Below, piece after piece: positions 33,231-43,063 of a DNA stretch of 64,000 nucleotides (positions within the stretch are counted from its first letter, which is position 1; each line of letters starts with the position of its first letter). Under the pieces are notes generated by a model. It was not told the origin of the DNA and made no database searches. It saw only the letters and a list, made by a program, of their open reading frames with translations. Source of the stretch: Mesonia sp008017825 (GTDB lineage: Bacteria > Bacteroidota > Bacteroidia > Flavobacteriales > Flavobacteriaceae); the NCBI RefSeq assembly GCF_008017825.1, contig NZ_VRLS01000043.1, forward strand, positions 62,001-126,000. Reading direction: 5' to 3'. The position numbers and the translations under genes were made by a program.

Positions 33231-35089
33231 GAAAATTACTATCGTTATTTATCATATTAATTACAGGTTTTATCTTTATAGGTAGGCTGTTTTATATGCA
33301 AGTGGTTGATACTTCTTTTGTCGCTCTTTCAGAAAGTAATGCAATTAGTGTAGATTACGACTATCCTCAACGAGGTTATATTTTTGATAGAAATGGAGAG
33401 TTATTAGTGTCTAATCAGCCGTCGTATGATGTGATGGCTATTCCAAGAGAGATCAAACCATTTGATACTTTAGAATTCTCGGGTTTACTCAATATTTCAA
33501 AAGAACGTTTAGAAAATCAGCTAGATAAAGCCAAGATATTTTCTCCAAGATTACCCTCTGTAATTGTACCTCAATTAACTAAAAATGAGTTTGCCTATTT
33601 GCAGGAAAAAATGCGAAAATATGAAGGTTTTTATATTCAAAAAAGATCTTTACGGGATTATAAGACAGACAATTCTGCAAGTGTTTTAGGTTATATTTCT
33701 GAAGTGACAAATGCAGAAGTAGATGAGTTAACCTATTATAAATCTGGAGATTTGATTGGTAGATCTGGAGTTGAAAAACAATATGAAGATGTTCTACGCG
33801 GAGTAAAAGGGGTAAAGTACACTCAAAAAGATCGTTTTAATAGAGAAATAGGCTCTTATAAAGAAGGTATTTATGATACACTTCCTGTAAAAGGAAAAGA
33901 CATTACGCTTACACTGGATGCAAAATTACAAGCATACGGAGAGAAATTAATGAAAGGTAAACGTGGCGGAATTGTAGCTATAGAGCCATCATCTGGAGAA
34001 ATCCTTTCTTTAATCACCGCTCCCTCTTACGATCCAGATTTGTTAGTAGGGAGAAAACGATCTAAAAACTTTACTAAACTATGGTATGATAGTATAAGTA
34101 AACCTCTTTTAAATAGGGGGCTACAAGCCATGTATCCGCCAGGGTCACCTTTTAAAGCACTAACAGGGTTAATAGCATTAGAAGAAAATGTAATAGATAC
34201 TAAAGAAGGGATTTCTTGTCATATGGGTTTCAGCTATGGAAGAAGCGCTAGAATGGGATGTCATCACCATGCAAGTCCGCTTTCTATGACACCGGCTTTA
34301 GCTCAATCTTGTAATACCTATTTTGCAAAATCTTATAGAAGAATAATAGAGAAATTTGAAAGCTCTGAAAAGGGAATGGATGCTTGGAACAAACATTTAG
34401 AGAGCTTTGGTTTAGGCGGATTCCTAGGTAATGATTTACCCGTAGGGCAGCCAGGAAGAATCCCTGATGGTGAATATTATAATAAATGGTACCCCGGAGG
34501 GAGATGGACGGCAACTTATACATTATCTAACGCGATAGGACAGGGAGAGGTTTTAGCGACTCCAATTCAATTGGCTAATTTTACTGCCGCAATTGCTAAT
34601 AGAGGATGGTTTTATACTCCGCACATTTTAAAGGAAATTGATGATAGTCCCATCAAAAATGAAAAATTCACAAAAAAGAAACAAACTACTATTAGCAAAG
34701 AAAACTTTGAGCCGATTATAGAAGGTATGTTCGGAGTTTATGAATATGGTACAGCTAAGTTTTTAAAAATACCAGGAGTTGAAATTTGTGGTAAGACCGG
34801 GACTGCAGAAAATTTTACTAAAATTGACGGAGAGAGAACTCAACTAACAGATCATTCTATTTTTGTAGCTTTCGCACCTAAAAACAATCCTAAGATCGCT
34901 ATTGCAGTAGTAGTAGAAAATGGATATTGGGGATCTAGATATGCAGGAAGAATTGCCAGTCTGATGATCGAGAAGTATTTAAAAGAAGAAATTTCAAGAA
35001 CCGATTTGGAAGATTGGATTTTAAATAATTCTTTAGAAGAAGAATATGCAAAACCCCTTAGCGGAGAACCTTTTTTAATCAATCAATAA
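33227..35089 (+). CDS. mrdA: Penicillin-binding protein 2 (elongasome transpeptidase)
   Basis: The 620-aa class B PBP has an N-terminal TM (LSLFIILITGFIFIGRLFYM), a pedestal dimerisation domain starting with YPQRGYIFDRNGELL, and the transpeptidase domain. Catalytic motifs are S307-P-F-K310 (PGSPFKALTG), S361-C-N363 (AQSCNTYFAKS) and K523-T-G525 (CGKTGTAEN). It cross-links peptidoglycan with RodA as glycosyltransferase partner. Its stop TAA is joined directly to the rodA ATG (TAAATG). The length matches E. coli PBP2 (633 aa). Confidence 0.96.
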   Translation: MRKLLSLFIILITGFIFIGRLFYMQVVDTSFVALSESNAISVDYDYPQRGYIFDRNGELLVSNQPSYDVMAIPREIKPFDTLEFSGLLNISKERLENQLDKAKIFSPRLPSVIVPQLTKNEFAYLQEKMRKYEGFYIQKRSLRDYKTDNSASVLGYISEVTNAEVDELTYYKSGDLIGRSGVEKQYEDVLRGVKGVKYTQKDRFNREIGSYKEGIYDTLPVKGKDITLTLDAKLQAYGEKLMKGKRGGIVAIEPSSGEILSLITAPSYDPDLLVGRKRSKNFTKLWYDSISKPLLNRGLQAMYPPGSPFKALTGLIALEENVIDTKEGISCHMGFSYGRSARMGCHHHASPLSMTPALAQSCNTYFAKSYRRIIEKFESSEKGMDAWNKHLESFGLGGFLGNDLPVGQPGRIPDGEYYNKWYPGGRWTATYTLSNAIGQGEVLATPIQLANFTAAIANRGWFYTPHILKEIDDSPIKNEKFTKKKQTTISKENFEPIIEGMFGVYEYGTAKFLKIPGVEICGKTGTAENFTKIDGERTQLTDHSIFVAFAPKNNPKIAIAVVVENGYWGSRYAGRIASLMIEKYLKEEISRTDLEDWILNNSLEEEYAKPLSGEPFLINQ

Positions 35090-36343
35090 ATGGGGAAATC
35101 TTCAGAAATAGATTGGATAACGATTTTACTCTTCTTAATTTTAGTAGGTTTTGGATGGATGAACATCTATTCAGCTTCGCTAAATGACGCTTCAAATGGG
35201 TTTTTTGACATGAGTCAAACCTACGGAAGACAAGCTTTATTTATAGGATTAAGTGTTCTTTTAATCATTTTCATCCTCTCTATTGAAGCCAAATTTTATG
35301 AACGTTTCGCAAGTGTAATTTATATAACCTCACTCCTCTCCCTTTTAGGTTTATTTGTTTTTGGTAAGACCATATCCGGAGCTACTTCTTGGTATAGTTT
35401 TGGTTCTTTTAGTTTACAGCCAAGTGAGTTTGCTAAAGCTGCTACAGCTCTTGCTTTAGCGAAATATTTGAGTGATATACAAACAGATATTAAATTAATT
35501 AAACACCAGGTAGGAGCTTTCTTAATCATTTTTTTGCCTGCTTTAATAATCATTCCACAACCAGATCCTGGAAGTGCTTTAGTATATTTAGCCTTCTTTT
35601 TCCCTTTATACCGGGAAGGTATTTCGGGAATTTACTTACTCATAGGTTCTTCCCTTATTAGTATATTTATTTTAACTCTCTTAATTGGCTCCATTTGGGT
35701 TTCGTTAGCAGTAATAGCATTAGGGATTCTCATATTTTTCTTTAGAAGAAATAAGAAAAAAAAATATATAAGTTACTATTTTTTAATAGCTACTATAGCG
35801 ATGCTTTTTTCCTTTTCTGTTAATTATATCTTCGAAAATGTTTTCGAACAAAGACATAGAGACCGCTTTAATATTGTATTAGGAAAAGAGGTAGATAGTA
35901 AAGGGATTGGTTATAATACCAATCAAAGTGAAATCGCTATTGGTAGTGGGGGGTGGACAGGGAAAGGATGGACACAAGGTACTCAAACCAAAGGTAATTT
36001 TGTTCCAGAACAACACACCGATTATATTTTTAGTACTGTAGGAGAAGAATGGGGGTTTTTAGGAAGTAGTGTTTTAGTGGTATTATTTATGTGTCTTTTT
36101 ATACGTATTTTGTTTGTAGCCGAAAGACAAAAATCACAATTTAGTAGAATATATGGCTACAGCGTAGCGGGAATACTATTCATTCACTTTTTGGTGAACA
36201 TAGGCATGGTTTTAGGGATATTTCCTACAGTAGGAATTCCGTTGCCATTTTTTAGTTATGGCGGCTCAGGGCTATGGGGTTTTACCATTCTTCTTTTTAT
36301 TTTTGTGAAATTAGATAGTAACCGAAAAAACTATCAATTTTAA
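35090..36343 (+). CDS. rodA: Peptidoglycan glycosyltransferase RodA (SEDS family)
   Basis: The 417-aa SEDS protein has about ten membrane helices. Family motifs include GATSWYSFGSFSLQPSEFAK, IPQPDPGSALVYLAFFFPLY and GWTQGTQTKGNFVPEQHTDY followed by IFSTVGEEWGFLGS. The C-terminal PTVGIPLPFFSYGGSGLWGF segment is the SEDS hallmark. RodA polymerises lipid II into glycan strands. A loop insert (residues about 215-240, basic FRRNKKKKYISYY) is a little longer than in E. coli. It is the last gene of the mre operon; no clear terminator was seen. Confidence 0.96.
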   Translation: MGKSSEIDWITILLFLILVGFGWMNIYSASLNDASNGFFDMSQTYGRQALFIGLSVLLIIFILSIEAKFYERFASVIYITSLLSLLGLFVFGKTISGATSWYSFGSFSLQPSEFAKAATALALAKYLSDIQTDIKLIKHQVGAFLIIFLPALIIIPQPDPGSALVYLAFFFPLYREGISGIYLLIGSSLISIFILTLLIGSIWVSLAVIALGILIFFFRRNKKKKYISYYFLIATIAMLFSFSVNYIFENVFEQRHRDRFNIVLGKEVDSKGIGYNTNQSEIAIGSGGWTGKGWTQGTQTKGNFVPEQHTDYIFSTVGEEWGFLGSSVLVVLFMCLFIRILFVAERQKSQFSRIYGYSVAGILFIHFLVNIGMVLGIFPTVGIPLPFFSYGGSGLWGFTILLFIFVKLDSNRKNYQF

Positions 36344-36481
36344 TCCTTTACGGAAATTTATTCTCCTAAAAATCAGCTTAGGAAACTACTTCGTTATATG
36401 TTGATAGCTTATTAGTTAGGGTTAAATACTCAATACTCTTTATGTAGATTAAAACTGAATATCGCTCTTGTTCGTAAGTTT

Positions 36482-36513
36482 ATTGGTTGGCTAACGATTA
36501 ATATCTATATTTA
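36482..36513 (+). promoter_or_regulatory. Putative promoter of the arsS operon
   Basis: A TTG (36483-36485) is followed after 20 nt by TATATTTA (36506-36513), which matches TAnnTTTG at 7 of 8 positions. It lies 28 nt upstream of the first ATG. The match is suggestive only. Confidence 0.35.
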
Positions 36514-36541
36514 AATTCAACGATAACCTAAAACGATAATT

Positions 36542-36877
36542 ATGAGTAAGACTTATTACGATCCAGCAGATTTAAGAAATTTTGGAAAAATCACAGATTG
36601 GAGTGAAGAATTAGGGGAGAAGTTTTTTGACTATTATGGTAAAGTTTTTGAAGAAGGAGCTTTAAGCGCAAGAGAAAAATCTCTTATAGCTTTAGCTGTT
36701 TCACACGTTGTAAAATGCCCTTATTGTATAGATGCATATACACAAGATGGTCTTCAGCGCGGTATTACAAAAGAAGAAATGATGGAAGCCGTACACGCAG
36801 GAGCTGCAATAGAAAGTGGAGCAACATTAGTGCATGGTGTACAAATGATGAAGAAATATGATAAGCTTTCTCATTAA
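36542..36877 (+). CDS. Arsenosugar-biosynthesis-associated peroxidase-like protein (CMD/AhpD family)
   Basis: This 111-aa all-helical protein has the carboxymuconolactone decarboxylase/AhpD core: LSAREKSLIALAVSHVVKCP with redox pair C59-P-Y-C62, then GITKEEMMEAVHAGAAIESG. AhpD normally has a His four residues after the second Cys; here it is Tyr66 (CPYCIDAYT). The subfamily is found next to arsS genes and is named for that link; its reaction is unproven. It opens the seven-gene operon and is 43 nt upstream of arsS. A thiol-disulfide role supporting the radical SAM step is inference. Confidence 0.85.
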   Translation: MSKTYYDPADLRNFGKITDWSEELGEKFFDYYGKVFEEGALSAREKSLIALAVSHVVKCPYCIDAYTQDGLQRGITKEEMMEAVHAGAAIESGATLVHGVQMMKKYDKLSH

Positions 36878-36920
36878 TACTGAAGAGAAAACTTATTTTT
36901 AATCTAAAATCTTAACTTTT

Positions 36921-37976
36921 ATGGCGACGAAGTCCCTTAAAAAACAAAACAATAAACTAGCGCTTGCAAATAAACAATTGGAAGTTTTATCGAGTGGTAT
37001 CTTCGAAAATGGAGAACTACCTACTTTTATAGATAAAATTTCTAATACTAATAATTTCCCTTTACGCCCCAAAAAATTAGAAATACTTCAGCTCAACTTA
37101 GGTTATATGTGTAATCAGGTGTGTGAGCATTGTCATGTAGATGCGGGGCCAGATCGTAAAGAGATTATGACTATAGAGACTATGCAACAGTGTCTAGAAG
37201 TTATTAAAACTACAGGAGCACATACTTTAGATTTAACGGGAGGAGCACCAGAGATGAACCCCAATTTTAGGTGGTTTGTAGAAGAGGCTTCAAAAGCAGG
37301 GGTTAAAGATTTTATTGTTCGTTCTAACCTTACCATTATTAGAGCGAATAAAAAATATTACGATTTACCAGATTTCTTTAAAAAACATAATGTTCATGTG
37401 GTTTCTTCGATGCCTCATTGGACACGTGGAAAAACAGATAAACAACGCGGAGAAGGTGTTTTTGATAAAAGTATAAAAGCTCTTCAAGAGTTAAATGAGC
37501 GCGGTTATGGGATGCCAGGTAGCAATCTTAAGTTAGATTTAGTTTATAATCCAAGTGGAGCATTTTTGCCTAGCGATCAAGCTGCAATGGAAAAAGATTT
37601 TAAAAAAGCTTTGCACGAAGATTTTAACATACAGTTCCATAATTTATTTGCTATAACAAACCTTCCTATTGCTAGATTTCTAGACTACCTTATTGCTTCA
37701 GAAAATTACGAAGATTATATGTACAACTTAGTAAATGCTTACAACCCTGCTGCTGTACAAAATGTAATGTGTAGAAATACTATTTCGGTAAGTTGGGATG
37801 GGTGGCTTTACGATTGTGATTTTAATCAAATGTTAGAGTTAAAAGTAGCCAGTAAGGTAAAGCATATATCAGATTATAATGAAGAGGTTTTAAATGATAG
37901 AAATATTATTGTCTCGCAACACTGCTACGGATGTACTGCTGGTGCAGGAAGTAGTTGTCAAGGTTCAGTAGCTTAA
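36921..37976 (+). CDS. arsS: Radical SAM protein ArsS-like (arsenosugar biosynthesis)
   Basis: The 351-aa enzyme has the radical SAM cluster motif C64-x3-C68-x2-C71 in LGYMCNQVCEHCHVDAGP. A second conserved block follows (LTGGAPEMNP, FIVRSNLT, VVSSMPHWTRGK). The C-terminal DUF3641 domain ends in HCYGCTAGAGSSCQG, with Cys335, Cys338 and Cys346 likely to bind auxiliary cluster(s); some relatives use selenocysteine here. ArsS is thought to transfer the 5'-deoxyadenosyl group to dimethylarsenite, giving the arsenosugar precursor. The expected partner methylase ArsM is not in the window. Neighbours supply a FAD oxidoreductase and a polyferredoxin that could deliver electrons. Confidence 0.88.
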   Translation: MATKSLKKQNNKLALANKQLEVLSSGIFENGELPTFIDKISNTNNFPLRPKKLEILQLNLGYMCNQVCEHCHVDAGPDRKEIMTIETMQQCLEVIKTTGAHTLDLTGGAPEMNPNFRWFVEEASKAGVKDFIVRSNLTIIRANKKYYDLPDFFKKHNVHVVSSMPHWTRGKTDKQRGEGVFDKSIKALQELNERGYGMPGSNLKLDLVYNPSGAFLPSDQAAMEKDFKKALHEDFNIQFHNLFAITNLPIARFLDYLIASENYEDYMYNLVNAYNPAAVQNVMCRNTISVSWDGWLYDCDFNQMLELKVASKVKHISDYNEEVLNDRNIIVSQHCYGCTAGAGSSCQGSVA

Positions 37977-38004
37977 AAATCATATATTTACATAAATAGA
38001 TAAA

Positions 38005-39297
38005 ATGCCAGAAAAAGTAGTTATTATAGGAAACGGAATTGCTGGTGTTACAGCAGCCCGACATATTCGTAAATTTTCCGATAAGGAAATTCTTATCATC
38101 TCTTCCGAAAGCGAGTACTTTTTTTCTCGAACTGCTCTTATGTATATTTATATGGGACACATGAAGTTTGAACATACTAAACCTTATGAAGACCATTTCT
38201 GGAAAAAAAATAATATTCAATTGCTACAAGCTTTTGTAGAGGAAGTTAACGTAGATAATAAAACACTCCGTACAAAAGAAGGAGAAACTATAAATTACGA
38301 TCAACTTATTTTAGCTACAGGATCTCAAACTTTTTTTAGAGGTTGGGAAGGTGAAAATTTAAACGGCGTTCAGGGGTTAGTCACCAAGCAAGACTTAGAA
38401 CTGCTAGAAAAAAACTCCCAACATATAAAGAAAGCGGTAATTATTGGAGGGGGATTAATTGGAGTTGAATTAGCCGAAATGCTTCATACCAGAAAAATAG
38501 AAGTTAGTATTTTGGTGCGAGAAGCTGGTTTTTGGGGAAGCGTACTTCCTAAAGAAGAAGCACAATTTATCTCTAGACATATTCAGAAAAACGGAATTGA
38601 AATCTTAGAAGCAACCGAACTCGATAAAATTATTGGCAATAAGAATAATCAGGTGCAATCTATTGTTACTAAAGATGGGAGAGAAATACCCTGTGATTTC
38701 GTCGGGATTTGTACAGGAGTAAAACCCAATATTGATTTCTTGAAAAATTCTGGAATACAAACTAATAGAGGTATTTTGGTGAATAAGTTTTTAGAAACCA
38801 ACGTTAAAGATGTTTATGCTATTGGAGATTGTGCCGAACAAAAAGAACCTCAAAGTCACCGTAAAAGTATAGAAGCCGTTTGGTATGTGGGAAGAATGAT
38901 GGGCGAAACTGTTGCTCAAACCATTTGTGAAAATAAAACAGCTTACCAGCCAGGGAATTGGTATAATTCTGCTAAATTTTTCGAAATCGAGTATCAAACT
39001 TATGGTCAAGTTCTCGCTAAAGCGGAAAACCATATAGGAAATTTTTATTGGGAAGATATTCAACACGAAAAAGCCATTCATATTCAGTATCTTAAAGATG
39101 ATAAAACCTTCTTAGGTATCAATACATTTGGAATAAGAATGCGCCATGAAGTAATAGATCGTTGGTTATCTCGACAAATGAAGCTGGAAGAAGTGATTTC
39201 CTGTTTAAAGGAAGCTAATTTTGATAAAGAATTCTCTAGAAAATTTGAGAAGCAAATTCAATCCTCCTTTCAAGAACAATATTCAAAAGTAATATAA
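38005..39297 (+). CDS. FAD-dependent pyridine-nucleotide-disulfide-type oxidoreductase
   Basis: The 430-aa flavoprotein has the FAD-binding Rossmann motif VVIIGNGIAGVTAARHIRK (residues 5-23), the ATGS loop (LILATGSQTFF) and the NAD(P)-binding motif AVIIGGGLIGVELAEML (about 147-163). The second FAD motif is DVYAIGDCAEQ (about 267-277). It resembles the NADH-nitrite reductase/rubredoxin reductase type, with no CxxxxC redox disulfide. A C-terminal extension of about 120 residues is unassigned. It sits 28 nt after arsS and 6 nt before the polyferredoxin. An electron route from NAD(P)H to ferredoxin to ArsS is a reasonable inference. Confidence 0.85.
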   Translation: MPEKVVIIGNGIAGVTAARHIRKFSDKEILIISSESEYFFSRTALMYIYMGHMKFEHTKPYEDHFWKKNNIQLLQAFVEEVNVDNKTLRTKEGETINYDQLILATGSQTFFRGWEGENLNGVQGLVTKQDLELLEKNSQHIKKAVIIGGGLIGVELAEMLHTRKIEVSILVREAGFWGSVLPKEEAQFISRHIQKNGIEILEATELDKIIGNKNNQVQSIVTKDGREIPCDFVGICTGVKPNIDFLKNSGIQTNRGILVNKFLETNVKDVYAIGDCAEQKEPQSHRKSIEAVWYVGRMMGETVAQTICENKTAYQPGNWYNSAKFFEIEYQTYGQVLAKAENHIGNFYWEDIQHEKAIHIQYLKDDKTFLGINTFGIRMRHEVIDRWLSRQMKLEEVISCLKEANFDKEFSRKFEKQIQSSFQEQYSKVI

Positions 39298-39303
39298 TTA
39301 CCT

Positions 39304-40893
39304 ATGTATCAATCTCAAAAATCAATGGCTTTAGGAGGACAGCCACCAAAAGCGCTTTCTACTTTACAAAAAGTGGCAGTAAGCCTAGGGATGTTGGGTT
39401 TACTTATATTAGTTCTAGCAGCTTTTCAAGTACACTTACCTCAAAAAAGCCTTTGGTTAACCATTGCTTTAGGTGGGATAGGAGGCGGAGTAGTTTTATT
39501 TTCCGCAGCAGCGTATAAAAATAAATTAGCGGGAATTAAAAATGATGGGGTTTGGTTTAAATCTATATCTAGTAGAGGCTTATGGGCTTGGCTATTTGGG
39601 GTTTTACTTACAGGTTTTTACGTTATTTTATATTTTTTCCCTGCCTTAATAGGACTTAGAAGTGAGGGTGATAACGTCGGTTTAATTGCACTTTTTGATC
39701 CGTTAAGTAAAGCGTTAAGTGGCAATCCTGCGAGCCAATGGTTTGTTTATGGCACGCTTTATACCTTGGCAATACTTTCTTTCGGAATTAAGTTTTTATG
39801 GAAATACCGTCACAGTCGTTATGAAAAGCTTAGAACTATTTCTGTCATGTTTTTCCAGACTGCTTTTGCTTTTTTAATTCCAGAGTTTATGGCTCGTCTC
39901 AATGGGGAAGGGTTTTCACTTCCTTATTACGACCTAAAAAACATCTGGCCTCTCAATTATTATAATTTTGAACAGTATCGTGTAGATGATTTTATAAGTG
40001 CAGGAACTGTAGGTGTTGCATTACTTATTTTTGGAGTAGCTTCGATCTTTATTATTACTCCAATCCTTACCTACAAATATGGTAAACGTTGGTATTGTTC
40101 TTGGGTTTGTGGTTGTGGAGGCTTAGCCGAAACTGCTGGAGATTCTTTTAGGCATTTAAGTGATAAAAGCACATTTGCTTGGAAAGTAGAGAGATGGGTT
40201 GTTCATAGTGTGGTGGTTTTTGTGGTTTTAATGACCACCGCGGTAGTATATACTTATTTAGGATACGATCCTCAAAAATATTGGCTTACCAAAGATGTTT
40301 TCTTGTTGCTCCTAGGAGGTTTGTTAACCGTAGTATTTGCTTGGGCAATGATTTTTAAGCGTAAAGAATTAGAAAAAGATGCTCAATACGGTGCTATAGG
40401 TTATATGGTTATTATAGCCAGCTTAATTGGAATACATTTTTTTAGCGGAAATAATTTATTTTTATTTCAAGCAGAAACACTTAGATCTACTTACGGTTTC
40501 CTTATCGGAAGTATTTTCAGCGGAGTTATAGGTACTGGTTTTTATCCCATTTTTGGAAATCGAGTATGGTGTCGTTTTGGCTGCCCAATGGCAGCTATAT
40601 TAGGATTTCAACAGCGTTTATTTTCAAAGTTTAGAATTACTGTAAATGGCGGACAATGTATTTCTTGTGGAAACTGTTCTACCTATTGTGAAATGGGAAT
40701 AGATGTCCGCGCTTATGCTCAAAAAGGAGCAAACATCGTACGTTCTTCTTGTGTAGGATGCGGAATTTGCGCTGAGGTTTGTCCGCGTGGAGTTTTAAAA
40801 CTAGAAAACGATTCCCTTGACAGAAGAATCAACCCTAAAGACGTACTTTTGGGCAATGATGTAGATTTAATGAACTACGTGAATCACAAATAA
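39304..40893 (+). CDS. Membrane polyferredoxin (NapH/NosR-like 4Fe-4S protein)
   Basis: The 529-aa protein has about eight membrane helices. Two cytosolic-facing Cys motifs typical of NosR/NapH membrane ferredoxins are visible (WYCSWVCGCGG and WCRFGCPMA), then a soluble two-cluster ferredoxin tail (CISCGNCSTYC and CVGCGICAEVCPRGVL). Such proteins move electrons between the quinone pool or a soluble donor and an acceptor. The gene overlaps the next start by 1 nt (TAATG). The arsS-flavoprotein-polyferredoxin order suggests a dedicated electron supply; the direction of flow is not known. Confidence 0.87.
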   Translation: MYQSQKSMALGGQPPKALSTLQKVAVSLGMLGLLILVLAAFQVHLPQKSLWLTIALGGIGGGVVLFSAAAYKNKLAGIKNDGVWFKSISSRGLWAWLFGVLLTGFYVILYFFPALIGLRSEGDNVGLIALFDPLSKALSGNPASQWFVYGTLYTLAILSFGIKFLWKYRHSRYEKLRTISVMFFQTAFAFLIPEFMARLNGEGFSLPYYDLKNIWPLNYYNFEQYRVDDFISAGTVGVALLIFGVASIFIITPILTYKYGKRWYCSWVCGCGGLAETAGDSFRHLSDKSTFAWKVERWVVHSVVVFVVLMTTAVVYTYLGYDPQKYWLTKDVFLLLLGGLLTVVFAWAMIFKRKELEKDAQYGAIGYMVIIASLIGIHFFSGNNLFLFQAETLRSTYGFLIGSIFSGVIGTGFYPIFGNRVWCRFGCPMAAILGFQQRLFSKFRITVNGGQCISCGNCSTYCEMGIDVRAYAQKGANIVRSSCVGCGICAEVCPRGVLKLENDSLDRRINPKDVLLGNDVDLMNYVNHK

Positions 40894-41588
40894 TGACCCC
40901 AAGAATTAAAGTGATTATTCCTGCATTTAATGAGGAAGAATCTATAGGTTTAGTAATTAAGGATATTCCAGATTATGTAGAAGAGGTTATTGTAATAAGT
41001 AACAATTCTACTGATAAAACCGAAGAAAACGCAGCCAAAGCTGGTGCTACTGTTCTCAAAGAACCACGAAAAGGTTACGGTTATGCATGTCTCAAAGGAA
41101 TGAATTTCATTGCCGAACAAGATACTGCCCCAGATATTATAGTATTCTTAGATGGAGATTATAGCGATTATCCCGAGCAGCTTACTCAGCTCATAGCGCC
41201 TATCGTAGAAAAAGAGATAGATTTTGTAATTGGAGCTAGAGTAAAACGACTACGGGAAGCAGGTTCTATGACCCTCCCTCAAATTTTTGGAAACTGGTTA
41301 GCTACTTTTTTAATGAAACTTTTATTTGGTTCAAAATTCACAGATTTAGGTCCGTTTAGAGCCATAAAGTATCATAAACTACTTGCACTAGCTATGGAAG
41401 ATAAAACCTATGGGTGGACAGTAGAAATGCAATTAAAAGCATTAAAAAAAGACTTTTCTTATCAAGAAATTCCTGTAAAATATAGAAATAGAATAGGTGT
41501 GTCTAAAGTTTCGGGAACAATAAAAGGAGCGGTGATGGCCGGAGTTAAAATTTTAGGTTGGATTTTTAAATATGGTGTTAAAAAATGA
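40893..41588 (+). CDS. Glycosyltransferase family 2 (DPM1/polyprenyl-phosphate glycosyltransferase-like)
   Basis: The 231-aa GT-A protein has KVIIPAFNEEESIGLVIKDI, the NNSTDKTEE nucleotide loop, the DxD-like FLDGDYSDYP (about 88-97) and GARVKRLREAGSMTLPQIFG. TDLGPFRAIKY also matches dolichol/undecaprenyl-phosphate glycosyltransferases. It lacks a long C-terminal membrane domain. It would load a sugar onto a polyprenyl phosphate for use by the GT-C enzyme two genes downstream. It overlaps its neighbours by 1 and 4 nt. The sugar is unknown. The sequence does not resemble the TIGR04282/TIGR04283 arsenosugar glycosyltransferases as I remember them. Confidence 0.88.
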   Translation: MTPRIKVIIPAFNEEESIGLVIKDIPDYVEEVIVISNNSTDKTEENAAKAGATVLKEPRKGYGYACLKGMNFIAEQDTAPDIIVFLDGDYSDYPEQLTQLIAPIVEKEIDFVIGARVKRLREAGSMTLPQIFGNWLATFLMKLLFGSKFTDLGPFRAIKYHKLLALAMEDKTYGWTVEMQLKALKKDFSYQEIPVKYRNRIGVSKVSGTIKGAVMAGVKILGWIFKYGVKK

Positions 41589-43063
41589 TTTTTGAATTAA
41601 CCCTTGTAGGTATATATGGTCTATGCTTAGTGTTGGTTTTTTTATATGCCATAGCACAATTAGGCTTATATTTTAATTACATAAAATCTAAAAAAAAATT
41701 CGCGAAAGCTTTACAATATGACTTCTCCAATTGTGAGGAAATTCCTTTAGTAACCATACAACTTCCGTTATATAACGAAATGTATGTGGTAGAACGTTTA
41801 TTAAAAAATATAGCTTGTATAGATTACCCTCGAGAAAAATTAGAAATACAGGTTTTAGATGACTCTACAGATGAATCTTTGATGAAAACACGACAAATTA
41901 TCGAAGGTTTAAAAAAAGAAGGTTTAGACATAAAACACATAACTAGAGTTAAGCGTACAGGTTTTAAAGCTGGAGCTTTAAAAGAAGGATTGATAAATGC
42001 AAAAGGGGAGTTTATTGCAATTTTTGATTCCGATTTTTTACCACAAAAGAATTGGTTATTAAAAACAATTCCATTTTTTAAAGATCCTCAAATTGGGGTC
42101 GTGCAAACCCGTTGGGGGCATCTTAATAGAAACTATTCCATTTTAACACGTATTCAAGCTTTTGCTTTAGACTTTCATTTTATTTTAGAACAAGTAGGAA
42201 GGAGTTTTGGTAACCATTTTATCAATTTTAATGGTACTGCGGGCGTTTGGAGAAAAGATTGTATTCTCGATGCTGGGAATTGGGAAGGAGATACTTTAAC
42301 CGAAGATTTAGATTTAAGTTATAGAGCACAGCTTAAAAATTGGAAATTTAAATATCTTGAAGAAGTAGAGACTCCAGCCGAATTACCCGTAGCAATTAGT
42401 GCTGCTAAATCTCAGCAGTTTAGGTGGAATAAAGGCGCAGCAGAAAATTTTCAAAAGCTATATTTTCAAGTTCTCAAAAACTCTCAAGTATCGTGGAAAA
42501 CTAAATTTCATAGTTTTTTTCACTTATTAAATAGCAGCATGTTTTTAATCGTACTTACTATAGCTATTTTAAGTGTACCCATACTTTACATTAAAGCCAA
42601 TCATCCCAATTGGAACTTTCTATTTTACGGTCTTGCTTTTTTTAGCATAAGTACTTTTATTTTTTTAATAAGTTATTGGCTTACTTATACCAAAATTCAC
42701 GGTAGCGGATTCAAAAATTTCATCAATTTTATAGGTTTATTTATTACATTTTTTTCGGTAGCGTTAGGGCTTTCTGTTCATAATTCTATTGCCGTTTTAG
42801 AAGGTCATTTTGGTAAGAAATCTGAATTTATAAGAACCCCAAAATTTAATATTTCTAAAAAAGAAGAGGTGTGGAAAGCTAATAAATACTTGCAAAGAGA
42901 GTTTTCTTTCGCACAAGTTATTGAAGTGATATGCCTACTTTATTTTGGTTTTGCTATTTATAGTGCTTTTAAAGTGAATGATTTTGGATTGCTTATTTTT
43001 CATGCCATGCTTTTTATGGGCTTTGGTTTTGTGATTTTAAAATCTCTGTCATATAGAAATTAA
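41585..43063 (+). CDS. Processive family 2 glycosyltransferase (cellulose-synthase-like, membrane)
   Basis: The 492-aa protein has one N-terminal TM, a GT-A catalytic domain and about four C-terminal TMs. The D,D,D,QxxRW signature is complete: LDDSTDES, IFDSDFLP, TEDLDLSYRAQ and Q277-Q-F-R-W281. The closest known architecture is the cellulose/glucomannan-synthase-like group (CESA/CslA-like), which polymerises beta-linked hexoses across the membrane. No BcsB, c-di-GMP PilZ domain or export gene is nearby. The start overlaps the upstream stop by 4 nt and the stop overlaps the downstream start by 1 nt. Confidence 0.9.
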   Translation: MIFELTLVGIYGLCLVLVFLYAIAQLGLYFNYIKSKKKFAKALQYDFSNCEEIPLVTIQLPLYNEMYVVERLLKNIACIDYPREKLEIQVLDDSTDESLMKTRQIIEGLKKEGLDIKHITRVKRTGFKAGALKEGLINAKGEFIAIFDSDFLPQKNWLLKTIPFFKDPQIGVVQTRWGHLNRNYSILTRIQAFALDFHFILEQVGRSFGNHFINFNGTAGVWRKDCILDAGNWEGDTLTEDLDLSYRAQLKNWKFKYLEEVETPAELPVAISAAKSQQFRWNKGAAENFQKLYFQVLKNSQVSWKTKFHSFFHLLNSSMFLIVLTIAILSVPILYIKANHPNWNFLFYGLAFFSISTFIFLISYWLTYTKIHGSGFKNFINFIGLFITFFSVALGLSVHNSIAVLEGHFGKKSEFIRTPKFNISKKEEVWKANKYLQREFSFAQVIEVICLLYFGFAIYSAFKVNDFGLLIFHAMLFMGFGFVILKSLSYRN

